From Paraburkholderia aspalathi (GTDB lineage Bacteria; Pseudomonadota; Gammaproteobacteria; Burkholderiales; Burkholderiaceae), in the NCBI RefSeq assembly GCF_900116445.1, contig NZ_FPBH01000013.1, positions 62,001-126,000 on the forward strand: a stretch of DNA of 64,000 bases, written 5' to 3'. Below the pieces are notes generated by a model. It had not been told where the DNA came from and did not search any database. It saw only the letters and a program-made list of their open reading frames with translations. Shown here in pieces: positions 8,861-17,290 of this stretch (the first letter of the stretch is position 1; every line of letters begins with the position of its first letter). A program made the translations under genes and the position numbers.

Positions 8861-9232
8861 ATGTTTGAAATTGGAAAAGAGTATTCCCGGGAAGACATTC
8901 ACAGGGTGACGGGCGGATGCAAGCAGGCATTCTTGCCTACGAAGGGCGGCAAGGTTGTCGCTGCGCGATTGCGTCAGGACCTCAACCCTTATGCCCCGGA
9001 TGTGATCGTCTGCGATAGCAGCGCCGCTGCGCGTGCGGCCGGCCGGACGCTCGCGCGACAGACCGAGCCGCTTCCTGTTTTTGTCCGAACAGCAACCGAT
9101 CGATTCCGCTACATGGGCGAGTACGTCACCGATGAATCGTTCACTGCGCCGCTCGACTACGCCAAATACGTGCAGAACACCGGATTCACGCTTGGTCAGA
9201 TTTCGCGCGTGATCAAAATGAAACGCCGTTGA
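8861..9232 (+). CDS. small conserved-looking hypothetical protein (FEIGKEYSREDIH type)
   Basis: A 123-residue soluble protein preceded by a good ribosome site (GGAGAAAAATC). It opens with FEIGKEYSREDIH and contains a VIVCDSSAAARAAGRTLA segment and an RYMGEYV segment. From memory this pattern recurs in small DUF proteins and in N-terminal modules attached to HNH-type nucleases, but I cannot name a function. It stands alone, with a hairpin at its stop codon, so it is probably its own transcription unit. No signal peptide or membrane segment is visible. It could be a ligand- or nucleic-acid-binding domain; that is speculation. Confidence 0.65.
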   Translation: MFEIGKEYSREDIHRVTGGCKQAFLPTKGGKVVAARLRQDLNPYAPDVIVCDSSAAARAAGRTLARQTEPLPVFVRTATDRFRYMGEYVTDESFTAPLDYAKYVQNTGFTLGQISRVIKMKRR

Positions 9233-9243
9233 TCACAACGGCG
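9224..9243 (+). terminator. hairpin overlapping the stop codon of the 8861 gene
   Basis: CGCCGTTG-ATCA-CAACGGCG is a perfect 8-bp stem with a 4-base loop. It spans the TGA at 9230-9232 and is followed by TCTTCG. It is a likely terminator for the upstream gene, although the stem would be masked while ribosomes terminate. Confidence 0.5.
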
Positions 9244-9266
9244 TCTTCGAGTCGTAATCGTCTCTT

Positions 9267-9300
9267 CGCCGGCTGGGTTGCTGCTCGAACCCGACCGGCG
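9267..9300. terminator. second hairpin between convergent genes
   Basis: CGCCGG and CCGGCG, then GGGTT and AACCC, pair around an 8-base loop with a 2-base internal bulge. It lies between the convergent genes ending at 9232 and 9327 and could terminate the leftward transcript. Confidence 0.4.
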
Positions 9301-9326
9301 ATTGTCAATGACGCGCTAGACAGCGC

Positions 9327-9728
9327 TCACTCCTCGCACTTCACATCCTGCCGTCGCACGACGATGATCACCGGGTAGGTCCCGTGCTCGAGTTCCACGC
9401 GCGCGACCACGGCCATCGTCGCATTGTCGACGTCGTCGTACACGCTGACTTTTTCATTCCGAAGGTTTGTCACGCCGGTACAGGCTGACGCGCGACCTTC
9501 GTCGGACACCTTGCATTGAATGGGGTTGTCAGCAACGTAGCGATATTTGTCCCGGTCGGGGGTCGCAAGATATTCACGAAAACTCTGCGCCGATCCGCCG
9601 ACGCCGGTGACATACCCGATGGCGCACTGCAGTTTGGGTGTGTCGCTGCCCGCGGAGGTTTGGGCGGTCGCGATCGTGCTGGCGGTTGCAATGACCGCGG
9701 CGAGTGTCAATGCAAGGGGATATCTCAT
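9327..9728 (-). CDS. exported small hypothetical protein
   Basis: From the ATG at 9728 the protein has 133 residues with a clear Sec signal peptide (MRYPLALTLAAVIATASTIATAQT, cleavage likely after the AQ/TS region). The frame also allows a start four residues earlier. The mature part has four cysteines (LQCAIGY, IQCKVSDE, SACTGV, DVKCEE), suggesting two disulfides and a periplasmic or secreted life. I do not recognise a family. It converges with the gene at 8861 and is followed on the same strand, further upstream, by a TetR gene with which it is probably not co-transcribed. Confidence 0.65.
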   Translation of the reverse strand: MRYPLALTLAAVIATASTIATAQTSAGSDTPKLQCAIGYVTGVGGSAQSFREYLATPDRDKYRYVADNPIQCKVSDEGRASACTGVTNLRNEKVSVYDDVDNATMAVVARVELEHGTYPVIIVVRRQDVKCEE

Positions 9729-9821
9729 GGCGCAAATCACCGTTGTCGGTTCGAAGTGCTGGATTGTAATGGCATCTTGCCCAATGGGTCGGCAGGCAGT
9801 GATCTGGGCGCCGGCATGAGA

Positions 9822-10583
9822 TCACTGCTGCTTGCGCGGCTTTCCTTTGCTCGTGGTTTGCGCGGGAGGCGTGTGCGCCTCGTCACGTTCCCGGCTCCAA
9901 TGCTCGAGCAGCGTGCGACTCTGATCGCGGACGGTCGCCGTGAGCAGTGCCGCCTTCTCTGCGTCGATGCTCTTCCAGCCGAGCATCGACAGTTTGGACG
10001 GATGCGCGAGGTGAAAAATCACCAGTTGTCCATGCAGGCTGAAGGTGCGGATCAAGATGACCGGATCGTCGACAGCGCGCCCGGAAATTCGCGCCACTAG
10101 CGCCACGCTGACGTCGTTGAGCGGCTGGCGGATCCTGCAGCCGAAAATCTGCATGGCGCTCTGAGGTTCGTGTCCCGCCTGTTCGCGGGCGAAGAACATC
10201 CGCCGGCCGGGCTTGCTTGCCTTGACGAAAGCGCCGTGCGCGATCGCCGTCTGAATGCCGATGAAGGCGTCGATCAACGCCGGCGTGTCGGCGTTTTCAC
10301 GCAGCGCTTCCTGCGCATGTTCGATGGCCGGGCCGAATGTCTCCCATGCGTCGTCGGCGAGCATCTCGACGCAGGCGCGATACACCCCTTCCTTATTCTC
10401 GAAGTAGTACTGCAGCGCGGGCGCATTGACGCCGGCGCGGGCCGCGATGTCGCGTGTCGACGCGCCCTCGAAACCATGTTCGCCAAACAGTTCGATCGCC
10501 GCCTCGATGATCCGGTGCCGCGTTTCGTCGCCGCGTGCATAGCCGCCCTCCGGCGAGCGGCGCAGCTTCTTTGCGGTGCTCAT
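9822..10583 (-). CDS. TetR family regulator, CerR/CecR-type, of the adjacent efflux operon
   Basis: A 253-residue regulator from the ATG at 10583, which has GGAGAAAGATGC before it. The open frame reaches 10868 but the upstream part overlaps the divergent promoter. The TetR HTH (RHRIIEAAIELFGEHGFEGASTRDIAARAGVNAPALQYYFENKEGVY) occupies about residues 20-66. The ligand domain (EALRENADTPALIDAFIG and MFFAREQAGHEP) resembles the CerR/CecR (DUF1956) type, whose members control exporter genes. It is divergent from the EmrAB-NodT operon, so it most likely represses the pump until a toxic substrate binds. The C-terminus is basic (SKGKPRKQQ). Confidence 0.85.
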   Translation of the reverse strand: MSTAKKLRRSPEGGYARGDETRHRIIEAAIELFGEHGFEGASTRDIAARAGVNAPALQYYFENKEGVYRACVEMLADDAWETFGPAIEHAQEALRENADTPALIDAFIGIQTAIAHGAFVKASKPGRRMFFAREQAGHEPQSAMQIFGCRIRQPLNDVSVALVARISGRAVDDPVILIRTFSLHGQLVIFHLAHPSKLSMLGWKSIDAEKAALLTATVRDQSRTLLEHWSRERDEAHTPPAQTTSKGKPRKQQ

Positions 10584-10633
10584 GCATCTTTCTCCATTAC
10601 ACGTAGTGCGGGAATTCGTAAGAAATATATCAC

Positions 10634-10661
10634 TTGACACAATTTGATCAACTGGAATAAT
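10634..10661 (+). promoter_or_regulatory. sigma-70 promoter of the efflux operon
   Basis: TTGACA at 10634-10639 (six of six) and AATAAT at 10656-10661 (five of six) are separated by 16 bp. They would start transcription about 25 nt before the HlyD ATG at 10693. Such a strong core promoter fits one held off by a repressor. Confidence 0.65.
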
Positions 10662-10665
10662 TGTG
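10638..10665. promoter_or_regulatory. probable TetR operator overlapping the efflux promoter
   Basis: CACAATT (10638-10644) and AATTGTG (10659-10665) are perfect inverted arms 14 bp apart. The TTGATCAA palindrome (10644-10651) lies inside. The dyad covers the -35 to -10 region, so a dimer bound here would block RNA polymerase. Confidence 0.6.
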
Positions 10666-10692
10666 CCACGTGGAAACAATTGGACCGATACG

Positions 10693-11835
10693 ATGTCAGC
10701 GACTGCAGGCTCTCCCTCCCGCCCGATACCCGCCGAAGATTCGCCCGCAGCAGGCGCGAGGCGTCCCAGCCGGCGCACGGTGCTGATCGCGCTCGGCGTC
10801 GTCGCGCTGATCGTCGGCGCCGTCTGGCTCGCCCGCTGGTGGACCGTGGGCCGCTTCATCGAAAGCACCGACGACGCCTATCTGCAGGCCGACAGCGTCA
10901 CCGTGGCGCCCAAGATTGCCGGTTACGTTACGGAAGTTTACGTCGCGGACAACCAGGTCGTGAAGCCGGGCGATCCGCTTGTTCATCTCGACGCCCGCCA
11001 GTATCAGGTCGCGCTCGACCAGGCGCGGGCCACGATCGATGCCCGCAAGGCCGACATCGAACGCGCGCAGGCCGACATCAAACAGCAGCAGTCCAACATT
11101 GCGCAGGCCCAGGCGCAGCAGCAGGTGGCGCGCGTTAGTGCGCAGCATGCGAGCGACGAAGTGCGGCGCTACGCGCCGCTCGTCGCCACCGGCGCTGAAA
11201 GCAGCGAACGGTTGGCGGAATTGACCAGTAGCCGCGATCAGGCGAATGCCACGCTCGCCGCGAATGCGGCGGCGGTCGAGGCAGCACGCTCGCAGATCGG
11301 TTCGGCTACCGCGCAGCTCGCTCAGGCGCGTGCGCAACTCGAAGCGGCCCAGGCTAGCGCCCAGCAATCGCAACTCGATCTCGACAACACCGTGGTGCGC
11401 AGTGTCCTCGGCGGCAAGGTCGGCGATCGCACCGTGCGCGTGGGTCAGTACGTGCAACCCGGCACGCGGATGCTGACGGTCGTGCCGGTCCAAAGCACCT
11501 ATTTGCTGGCGAACTTCAAGGAAACGCAGGTGGGCGGGATGCGCGTCGGTCAGCCGGTGGAAATGCATGTCGACGCGTTGCCCGGTCATACGCTGCACGG
11601 CATGATCGACAGTTTCTCGCCAGGCACGGGCTCGCAATTCGCATTGCTGCCGCCGGAAAATGCCACGGGCAACTTCACCAAGATCGTGCAGCGCGTGCCC
11701 GTGCGGATTCGCATCGACACGGGCACGGAGACGCGCAGCGTGCTCTTGCCGGGGCTGTCAGTAACCGTGGATGTCGACACACGTTCGGCGCGCGATCGTG
11801 ACGCACGTATCGACAGCGAGAACCATCGTGGCTGA
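10693..11835 (+). CDS. HlyD/EmrA-type periplasmic adaptor of a tripartite pump
   Basis: A 380-residue membrane-fusion protein. It has a Pro/Arg-rich cytoplasmic N-terminus, one transmembrane helix (VLIALGVVALIVGAVWLA), the first half of a lipoyl domain (VTVAPKIAGYVTEVYVADNQVVKPGDPLVHLD), a long Ala/Gln-rich coiled-coil hairpin (about residues 100-215) and the second lipoyl half plus beta-barrel (NTVVRSVLGGKVGDRTVRVGQYVQPG). It bridges the inner-membrane DHA2 carrier to the outer-membrane channel encoded downstream. The ATG at 10693 was preferred to the GTG at 10663, which lies within the operator and close to the predicted transcription start. It overlaps the next gene by 8 nt. Confidence 0.9.
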   Translation: MSATAGSPSRPIPAEDSPAAGARRPSRRTVLIALGVVALIVGAVWLARWWTVGRFIESTDDAYLQADSVTVAPKIAGYVTEVYVADNQVVKPGDPLVHLDARQYQVALDQARATIDARKADIERAQADIKQQQSNIAQAQAQQQVARVSAQHASDEVRRYAPLVATGAESSERLAELTSSRDQANATLAANAAAVEAARSQIGSATAQLAQARAQLEAAQASAQQSQLDLDNTVVRSVLGGKVGDRTVRVGQYVQPGTRMLTVVPVQSTYLLANFKETQVGGMRVGQPVEMHVDALPGHTLHGMIDSFSPGTGSQFALLPPENATGNFTKIVQRVPVRIRIDTGTETRSVLLPGLSVTVDVDTRSARDRDARIDSENHRG

Positions 11836-13426
11836 ATCGGGAACCGCAACTCCCGCCGCCGCACCGCGCGGGGAAGAGCGTGCCAGCGTCGGCGACTGGA
11901 TCGCCGTCGCCGCGGGCGCGCTCGGCGCCCTGATGGCAACGCTCGACATCTCGATCACGAACTCCGCGCTGCCGCAGATCCAGGGCGAAATCGGCGCCAC
12001 CGGTACGGAAGGCACCTGGATTTCGACCGGCTATCTGATGTCGGAAATCGTGATGATTCCGCTGGCGGCGTGGCTTACTCGCGTGTTCGGCCTGCGCAAC
12101 TTTCTGCTCACCAATGCGGCGCTTTTCATTGCCTTTTCGATGATGTGCGGCTGGTCACACACCTTACCCATGATGATCGCAGGCCGCATCGGCCAGGGCT
12201 TCACGGGCGGCGCGCTGATTCCGACGGCGCAGACCATCATCCGCACACGCTTGCCGCTATCGCAGATGCCGGTCGGCATGACCATGTTCGGCTTGATCGT
12301 GTTGCTGGGGCCGCTGCTTGGACCGGTTGTCGGTGGCTGGCTCGCGGAGAACATCAGCTGGAGCTGGTGCTTCTTCATGAATCTGCCGATCTGCCTTGCG
12401 CTGATGACCCTGTTGATCGTCGGCCTGCCGTCAGACCGGCCGCACTGGGAGGCGTTTTTCAAGGCGGACTGGCTTGGCATCGTCGGTCTCGCGATCGGCC
12501 TTAGTTCGCTCACGGTCGTGCTCGAAGAAGGCCAGCGCGAGCGCTGGTTCGAATCGTCGATGATCGTGTCGCTCACCTGCGTGTCGGTCTTCGGCATGAT
12601 CCTGATCGCCGCCTCGCAAATGACCGCAAAGAAGCCGATCGTGCGCCTGGGTCTGATGCGCAACCCGAATTACGCCAGCGTGATCGTGATTGTGTCCGCG
12701 GTCGGCGCAGCGCTTTATGGTGTGTCGTATCTGCTGCCGCAGTTTCTCGGGGTGGTCGCGGGCTACAACGCGGAACAGTCCGGCGCGATCATGCTGCTTT
12801 CCGGGCTGCCCGCCTTCATGATCATGCCGATCCTGCCGCGGCTGCTCGGCAAGGTCGATTTCCGCGTGCTGGTGATTACCGGGCTGGTGTTGTATGCAAT
12901 CAGTTGCATGATCGACATTGAGTTGACGGCGCAGAGCGTCGGGCACGATTTCATCTGGTCGCAACTGATACGCGGCACCGCCCAGATGCTCGCGATGATG
13001 CCGCTCAATCAAGCGTCGATGGCGGCCGTGTCGCGCGAAGATTCCGGCGACGCCGCCGGTCTCTACAACATGGCGCGCAACCTAGGCGGATCGATCGGCC
13101 TTGCGATCATCGGTACCGTGATCGACCGGCGCACGACCTTTCATACCGCGATGATCCGCGAGTCGGTCAGTGCCAATTCGCTGATTGGGCAGGAGAGCCT
13201 GACGGCGAACGCGGCGAACTGGTTCGCCCATACGGGCGACATGGCGTACTCGCAGGTGCGCGCGCTTGGGCAACTCGGCGCGCAAATCCAGCAGCAGGCC
13301 ATCGTGATGACCTATTCGGAGACCTTCTATCTGCTCGGCATCGCGCTGATCGCCTGCATTCCGCTTGCGCTGCTTCTGAAAACACCCAGCCGGAACGCAC
13401 CGCCGCCTTCTTCCGCCGGACACTAA
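11828..13426 (+). CDS. DHA2-family drug exporter (EmrB-type MFS)
   Basis: The protein has 532 residues and about fourteen membrane segments, with the DHA2 signature ALMATLDISITNSALPQIQ in helix 1 and GPVVGGWLAENISWSWCFFMNLP in the helix 5 region. It is the proton-driven inner-membrane pump of an EmrAB-type tripartite system for hydrophobic toxins. I chose the GTG at 11828, which overlaps the adaptor gene by 8 nt. The frame stays open to 11771 but that would extend far into the adaptor. Its stop overlaps the start of the outer-membrane factor gene, so all three are translationally coupled. Confidence 0.9.
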   Translation: MAESGTATPAAAPRGEERASVGDWIAVAAGALGALMATLDISITNSALPQIQGEIGATGTEGTWISTGYLMSEIVMIPLAAWLTRVFGLRNFLLTNAALFIAFSMMCGWSHTLPMMIAGRIGQGFTGGALIPTAQTIIRTRLPLSQMPVGMTMFGLIVLLGPLLGPVVGGWLAENISWSWCFFMNLPICLALMTLLIVGLPSDRPHWEAFFKADWLGIVGLAIGLSSLTVVLEEGQRERWFESSMIVSLTCVSVFGMILIAASQMTAKKPIVRLGLMRNPNYASVIVIVSAVGAALYGVSYLLPQFLGVVAGYNAEQSGAIMLLSGLPAFMIMPILPRLLGKVDFRVLVITGLVLYAISCMIDIELTAQSVGHDFIWSQLIRGTAQMLAMMPLNQASMAAVSREDSGDAAGLYNMARNLGGSIGLAIIGTVIDRRTTFHTAMIRESVSANSLIGQESLTANAANWFAHTGDMAYSQVRALGQLGAQIQQQAIVMTYSETFYLLGIALIACIPLALLLKTPSRNAPPPSSAGH

Positions 13427-14898
13427 TGTTTTTTCATCACACCATGATGTTCAACCGTCCCTCGTCTATCGCACTGGCCGCCGCCGTGCTTTTGTCCGCC
13501 TTGTCGGGTTGCACGGTCGGCCCGGATTATCACGGCGCGCCGCCGGTTGCGCAGGACGCCCGCAGCAGCGCGACCTTCGTGCGTGCGCCGGCTGCCGGTA
13601 CGACCGCGACGCCCGCGCCGAACCAGTGGTGGCTCGCATTCAACGATCCGCAGTTGAACGATCTCATTGCCGCGGCCTTTGCGCATAGTCCCGACGTGCA
13701 TATTGCGCAGGCCCGCTTGCGGGAATCGCGTTCACAACTGCAGAAGCAACGTGCGAACGAATTGCCGAAAATCTCCGGCGATGCTGCAGCGCTGCGCATG
13801 CGCTCGCCTGATCTGAGTTCGCTCAGCTCAGGCAGTAGCACATCGTCGGGTCGCGGCCCGTTGCAGCTCTACACCGCAGGCTTCGACGCTACATGGGAAA
13901 TCGATCTGTTTGGCGGCACGCGGCGTGCTATCGAAGCGGCGTCCGCGGATGCGGAAGCCGTCGACGCCGATCTCGCGGACACCCAGGTGTCGCTCGCGGC
14001 TGAGGTTGCGCAGGTCTACATCGAACTGCGCGACCAGCAGACGCGGCTTGAACTCGCGCGGCGTCAGGCTGAGACCGAACAGAAGATGTTGACGCTCACG
14101 CAGCAGCGCCGGGAGCGTGGCACGGCAGCAGACCTCGATGTGGAACGCCTGAGTACGCAGGTTGAAAACACACGCGCAACGCTGATTCCGCTTGACGCGC
14201 AACTGACCGATTCGCTCGATCGTCTCGCCGTACTGACCGGCCGTGAGCCCGGCGCGCTAGACCAGCAACTCGCAGGTACACGGCCGCTGCCGGCGTTGCC
14301 CGGGACAGTGGCGATCGGCGATCCGTCGGCGATGTTGCAGCAGCGTCCCGACATTCGCGCGGCGGAGCGGCGGCTTGCGTCGAGCAATGCGCAGATCGGC
14401 GAACACATCGCGGATTTTTTCCCGAAGGTGACGTTGCTCGGCGATATCGGCTTCAGCGCGGGCGATCCGGGGCATCTCGTGCGCAAGAACAATTTCAGTT
14501 GGATCACCGCGCCGTATCTGCAATGGAACGCGTTCGATTTTGGCCGCACACTGGGCAGCGTGCACGCAGCCGAGGCATCGCGCGACGAAGCCGAGGCGCG
14601 TTATACGAAGGCCGTGCTCGGTGCGCTGCAGGACGCGAACTCGTCGCTCTCGCGCTATGGGCATCAGCGCGATCATGTCGTCACACTGCAAAAGGTGGAA
14701 ACCTCAGCAAGCCACTCGGCCACGCTGATGCGGCAGCGCTATTCCGCCGGTGTCGCCACGCTGATCGATCTGCTCGACACGCAACGCGAAGAATTCACCG
14801 CGCAGCAGAATGTAGTCGCGGGACAGGCCGAATTGCTCAAGGACTTTGTGTCACTGCAGAAGAGTCTTGGCATCGGCTGGCAAGCGCAGCAAGGCTAG
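13426..14898 (+). CDS. outer-membrane efflux lipoprotein, NodT/OprM family
   Basis: A 490-residue outer-membrane factor. The signal peptide ends in the lipobox LSGC with Cys29 as the acylated residue, followed by TVGPDY, the classic start of NodT/OprM lipoproteins. Two repeated halves contain long alpha-helical segments (SPDVHIAQARLRESRSQLQKQRA and the matching later region) that form the TolC-like tunnel. It completes the tripartite pump with the adaptor and DHA2 carrier. The start ATG shares a base with the previous stop (TAATG); ATGs at 13444 and 13447 are alternatives. It converges with the MocR gene with only 8 bp between stops. Confidence 0.92.
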   Translation: MFFHHTMMFNRPSSIALAAAVLLSALSGCTVGPDYHGAPPVAQDARSSATFVRAPAAGTTATPAPNQWWLAFNDPQLNDLIAAAFAHSPDVHIAQARLRESRSQLQKQRANELPKISGDAAALRMRSPDLSSLSSGSSTSSGRGPLQLYTAGFDATWEIDLFGGTRRAIEAASADAEAVDADLADTQVSLAAEVAQVYIELRDQQTRLELARRQAETEQKMLTLTQQRRERGTAADLDVERLSTQVENTRATLIPLDAQLTDSLDRLAVLTGREPGALDQQLAGTRPLPALPGTVAIGDPSAMLQQRPDIRAAERRLASSNAQIGEHIADFFPKVTLLGDIGFSAGDPGHLVRKNNFSWITAPYLQWNAFDFGRTLGSVHAAEASRDEAEARYTKAVLGALQDANSSLSRYGHQRDHVVTLQKVETSASHSATLMRQRYSAGVATLIDLLDTQREEFTAQQNVVAGQAELLKDFVSLQKSLGIGWQAQQG

Positions 14899-14906
14899 TG
14901 CGCGGG

Positions 14907-16430
14907 TTACGCTTTAACGGTCGCGGCGCCCTGCGGATTCGCACGGCGCGCCGCTTTTGCCGCAGCCGCGATACACCCGGCGAGATGTTGAGTGGCAATT
15001 TCAATTTCGGCGTCGCTGAAACCACCCAGACCCAGTATCAAACCCATTGGACCTTTTCCATTGGAATACATGGGCGACACCGCTCGTACAGCAACGCCGC
15101 GTTCGCCCGCTAACGACGCGACCAACCTGTCGTCGACATTCCCTCCGAGCCAAAGCACAAGGTGCATGCCCTGATCGCTCGGCTGCAACCAGGCGACCTC
15201 TTTCGGCAGCAGTCGCTCGAGCGTTTCGATGATGCACGCGCGGCGGTCCGCATAGACGCCACGAATACGCCGGATGTGACGATCCAGATGGCCTTCCGCG
15301 ATGAAAGCCGCCAGTACATGCTGATCTGCGTTCGGGGGATTGCGATCCATGAGCACGCGCGCGCCGCAGAATGCCTCCACGAGGTTCTGCGGGACAACCG
15401 CATAGCCGAGCCGCAATGACGGAAACAGGATCTTGCTAAAGGTGCCGAGATAAACCACCCGATTGGGATCGAGTCCCTGAAGCGACGGAAACGGATGTCC
15501 CGCATAACGCAGTTCGCTGTCGTAGTCGTCTTCGACCACCCAGGCGTTGTTCGCGCGGGCCCACGCCAACAGCGCGTTGCGCCGCGCCATACTCAATGGC
15601 ATTCCGAGAGGATATTGGTGCGACGACGTGACGAATGCCGCCCGTGCGTGTGGTGCCAGCTTGATACCCTCATCGACGTTGAGGCCCTCCGCATCGACGG
15701 GTACCCGGATCATGCGTTCCGGGCGACCGGTGCTTTCCAGAATAGCCGTAATGCCCCGATACGCCGGGTCCTCCACCCACGCCGACGCGTCGCCATCGAG
15801 TAGCACCTGGCATGACAGGTAAAGGCCTTGTTGAGTGCCGCTCGTAATGATCACCTGGTCCGCCTCGCAACGAACCGAGCGCGATTTCCTGACGTAGTCG
15901 GCCACTGCTTCGCGCAGCGCCAACGCTCCTTGTGGGTCGCCATACCCCGCCGGCGCGCCGGGTCCGCGGGCGCGCAGCCGGTTGCCGAGCCGGCGCCAGA
16001 TATCGTCCGGAGCGGCAGGGCCAATGGGTACTGAAACTGCAAAAGGCGCTTGCGGCACGGCAGAAAATTGACGTGCAACCTGTGCGAAAAGATGGGCGCG
16101 TTCTGGAAGCGGGGCAGTTTCAACGGATGAGAACCGCCCTCGGGCATCGGCAGGGAGCGTCAACGACTGCGCCACGCGCGTGTCGGAGCCAGGCTGCGAT
16201 TGCAGAAAGCCTTCGGCGATCAGTTGCTCGAATGCCTCGACGACGGTTCCCCGTGCAACATGCAAGGACGCAGCTAAGGTGCGCGTGGAGGGGAGCACTT
16301 CACCGGGTTTGAGGTCGCCACGGCGGACGGCCTCGCGGAGTGCCTGGGCGAGCTGGCGGCCCAAATGGCCCGCGGCTCGATCCAGCATGCCGATCGCCGG
16401 AACGTCCACCGCTTTCGGTTTGCGAGCCAT
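14907..16430 (-). CDS. MocR/PdxR-type regulator (GntR HTH fused to a PLP aminotransferase fold)
   Basis: A 507-residue MocR-subfamily regulator. The winged-helix GntR domain (LGRQLAQALREAVRRGDLKPGEVLPSTRTLAASLHVARGTVVEAFEQL) occupies about residues 20-85. It is followed by a class I aminotransferase-like domain with VVEDDYDSELRY (cofactor Asp/Tyr region) and YLGTFSKILFPSLRLGY, whose Lys would hold pyridoxal phosphate. The start is taken as the ATG at 16430; a TTG five codons upstream is possible. It is divergent from paiB around a clean inverted repeat, so PLP or a PLP adduct may control paiB and itself. Confidence 0.9.
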   Translation of the reverse strand: MARKPKAVDVPAIGMLDRAAGHLGRQLAQALREAVRRGDLKPGEVLPSTRTLAASLHVARGTVVEAFEQLIAEGFLQSQPGSDTRVAQSLTLPADARGRFSSVETAPLPERAHLFAQVARQFSAVPQAPFAVSVPIGPAAPDDIWRRLGNRLRARGPGAPAGYGDPQGALALREAVADYVRKSRSVRCEADQVIITSGTQQGLYLSCQVLLDGDASAWVEDPAYRGITAILESTGRPERMIRVPVDAEGLNVDEGIKLAPHARAAFVTSSHQYPLGMPLSMARRNALLAWARANNAWVVEDDYDSELRYAGHPFPSLQGLDPNRVVYLGTFSKILFPSLRLGYAVVPQNLVEAFCGARVLMDRNPPNADQHVLAAFIAEGHLDRHIRRIRGVYADRRACIIETLERLLPKEVAWLQPSDQGMHLVLWLGGNVDDRLVASLAGERGVAVRAVSPMYSNGKGPMGLILGLGGFSDAEIEIATQHLAGCIAAAAKAARRANPQGAATVKA

Positions 16431-16457
16431 GGCTTTCTGGTCCAAAGAAAATGATCC

Positions 16458-16485
16458 AAACTGGTTCTACAATATAAACCAGTTT
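16458..16485. promoter_or_regulatory. probable MocR operator
   Basis: AAACTGGTT (16458-16466) and AACCAGTTT (16477-16485) form a perfect nine-base inverted repeat with a 10-bp AT-rich spacer, just upstream of the MocR start and 86 bp upstream of paiB. CTGGT-type half sites are known for GntR/MocR proteins. Confidence 0.6.
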
Positions 16486-16570
16486 GCCGCCACAATTCTT
16501 TCCAGGCCTGCCGCACCGGCGTTGCCTGCAATGAGGGTTAGCGCATCGCTGCACTCATCACGGAGCCCCT

Positions 16571-17230
16571 ATGTACGTACCCACTCATTTTGATGAACCG
16601 CGCACCGAGGTGCTGCACTCGCTGATCACAGAGAATCCGTTCGGCACGCTGATCACGCATGGCAAAAGCGGTCTGGACGCCAACCACATTCCGTTTGATC
16701 TGAAAGCCGGCGAGGGCGCGTACGGCGTCCTTCATGCTCACGTGGCTCGCGCCAATCCGGTCTGGCAGGACGTGGCCAACGGGGACGAGGTACTAGTCGT
16801 GTTTCGCGCGGGCGACGCTTACATCTCGCCCAACTGGTATCCGAGCAAGCACGAGTTGCACAAGCAGGTGCCGACATGGAACTACAGGGTGGTCCACGCG
16901 CACGGCCGGGTGACCATCCGCGATGACGAACGCTATGTTCGCGGGCTGGTCGCTCGCCTCACACGGACTCATGAAGCCTCCCAGACTCGTCCGTGGAAGA
17001 TGACGGACAGCACCGCCGACTACATCGATATGATGCTCAAGGCGATCGTCGGCGTTGAGATCGAAATCACGCGCCTGGTCGGGAAGATCAAGCTCGGCCA
17101 GAACAAGGAAGTGCGGGATATCGAAGGGGCCGGCGCTGCTCTCAACGAGCGGGGAGAAAACGTGATCGGCGAAGCCATGCTTGAGTGCGCCGCCATAAAG
17201 GCTGCGAAGGCGGGTGATTCCCCCGCCTGA
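16571..17230 (+). CDS. paiB: PaiB-type FMN-binding protein
   Basis: A 219-residue member of the PaiB family (named after the Bacillus subtilis negative regulator) with the split-barrel FMN-binding fold. Typical segments are MYVPTHFDE at the N-terminus, NPFGTLITHG, ANHIPFDL, AYISPNWYPSK and VPTWNYRVVHAHG. Many proteobacterial members are probably flavin- or heme-related small-molecule enzymes rather than DNA-binding proteins. The divergent MocR neighbour is a recurrent pairing and suggests a link to vitamin B6 or amine metabolism. The function in this organism is inferred. Confidence 0.88.
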   Translation: MYVPTHFDEPRTEVLHSLITENPFGTLITHGKSGLDANHIPFDLKAGEGAYGVLHAHVARANPVWQDVANGDEVLVVFRAGDAYISPNWYPSKHELHKQVPTWNYRVVHAHGRVTIRDDERYVRGLVARLTRTHEASQTRPWKMTDSTADYIDMMLKAIVGVEIEITRLVGKIKLGQNKEVRDIEGAGAALNERGENVIGEAMLECAAIKAAKAGDSPA

Positions 17231-17290
17231 CGCTCATCAAAAACCGCGGCCAGCGCCGGTCTCTGATGCCGGGCAGCAAGGGGACGTAGC

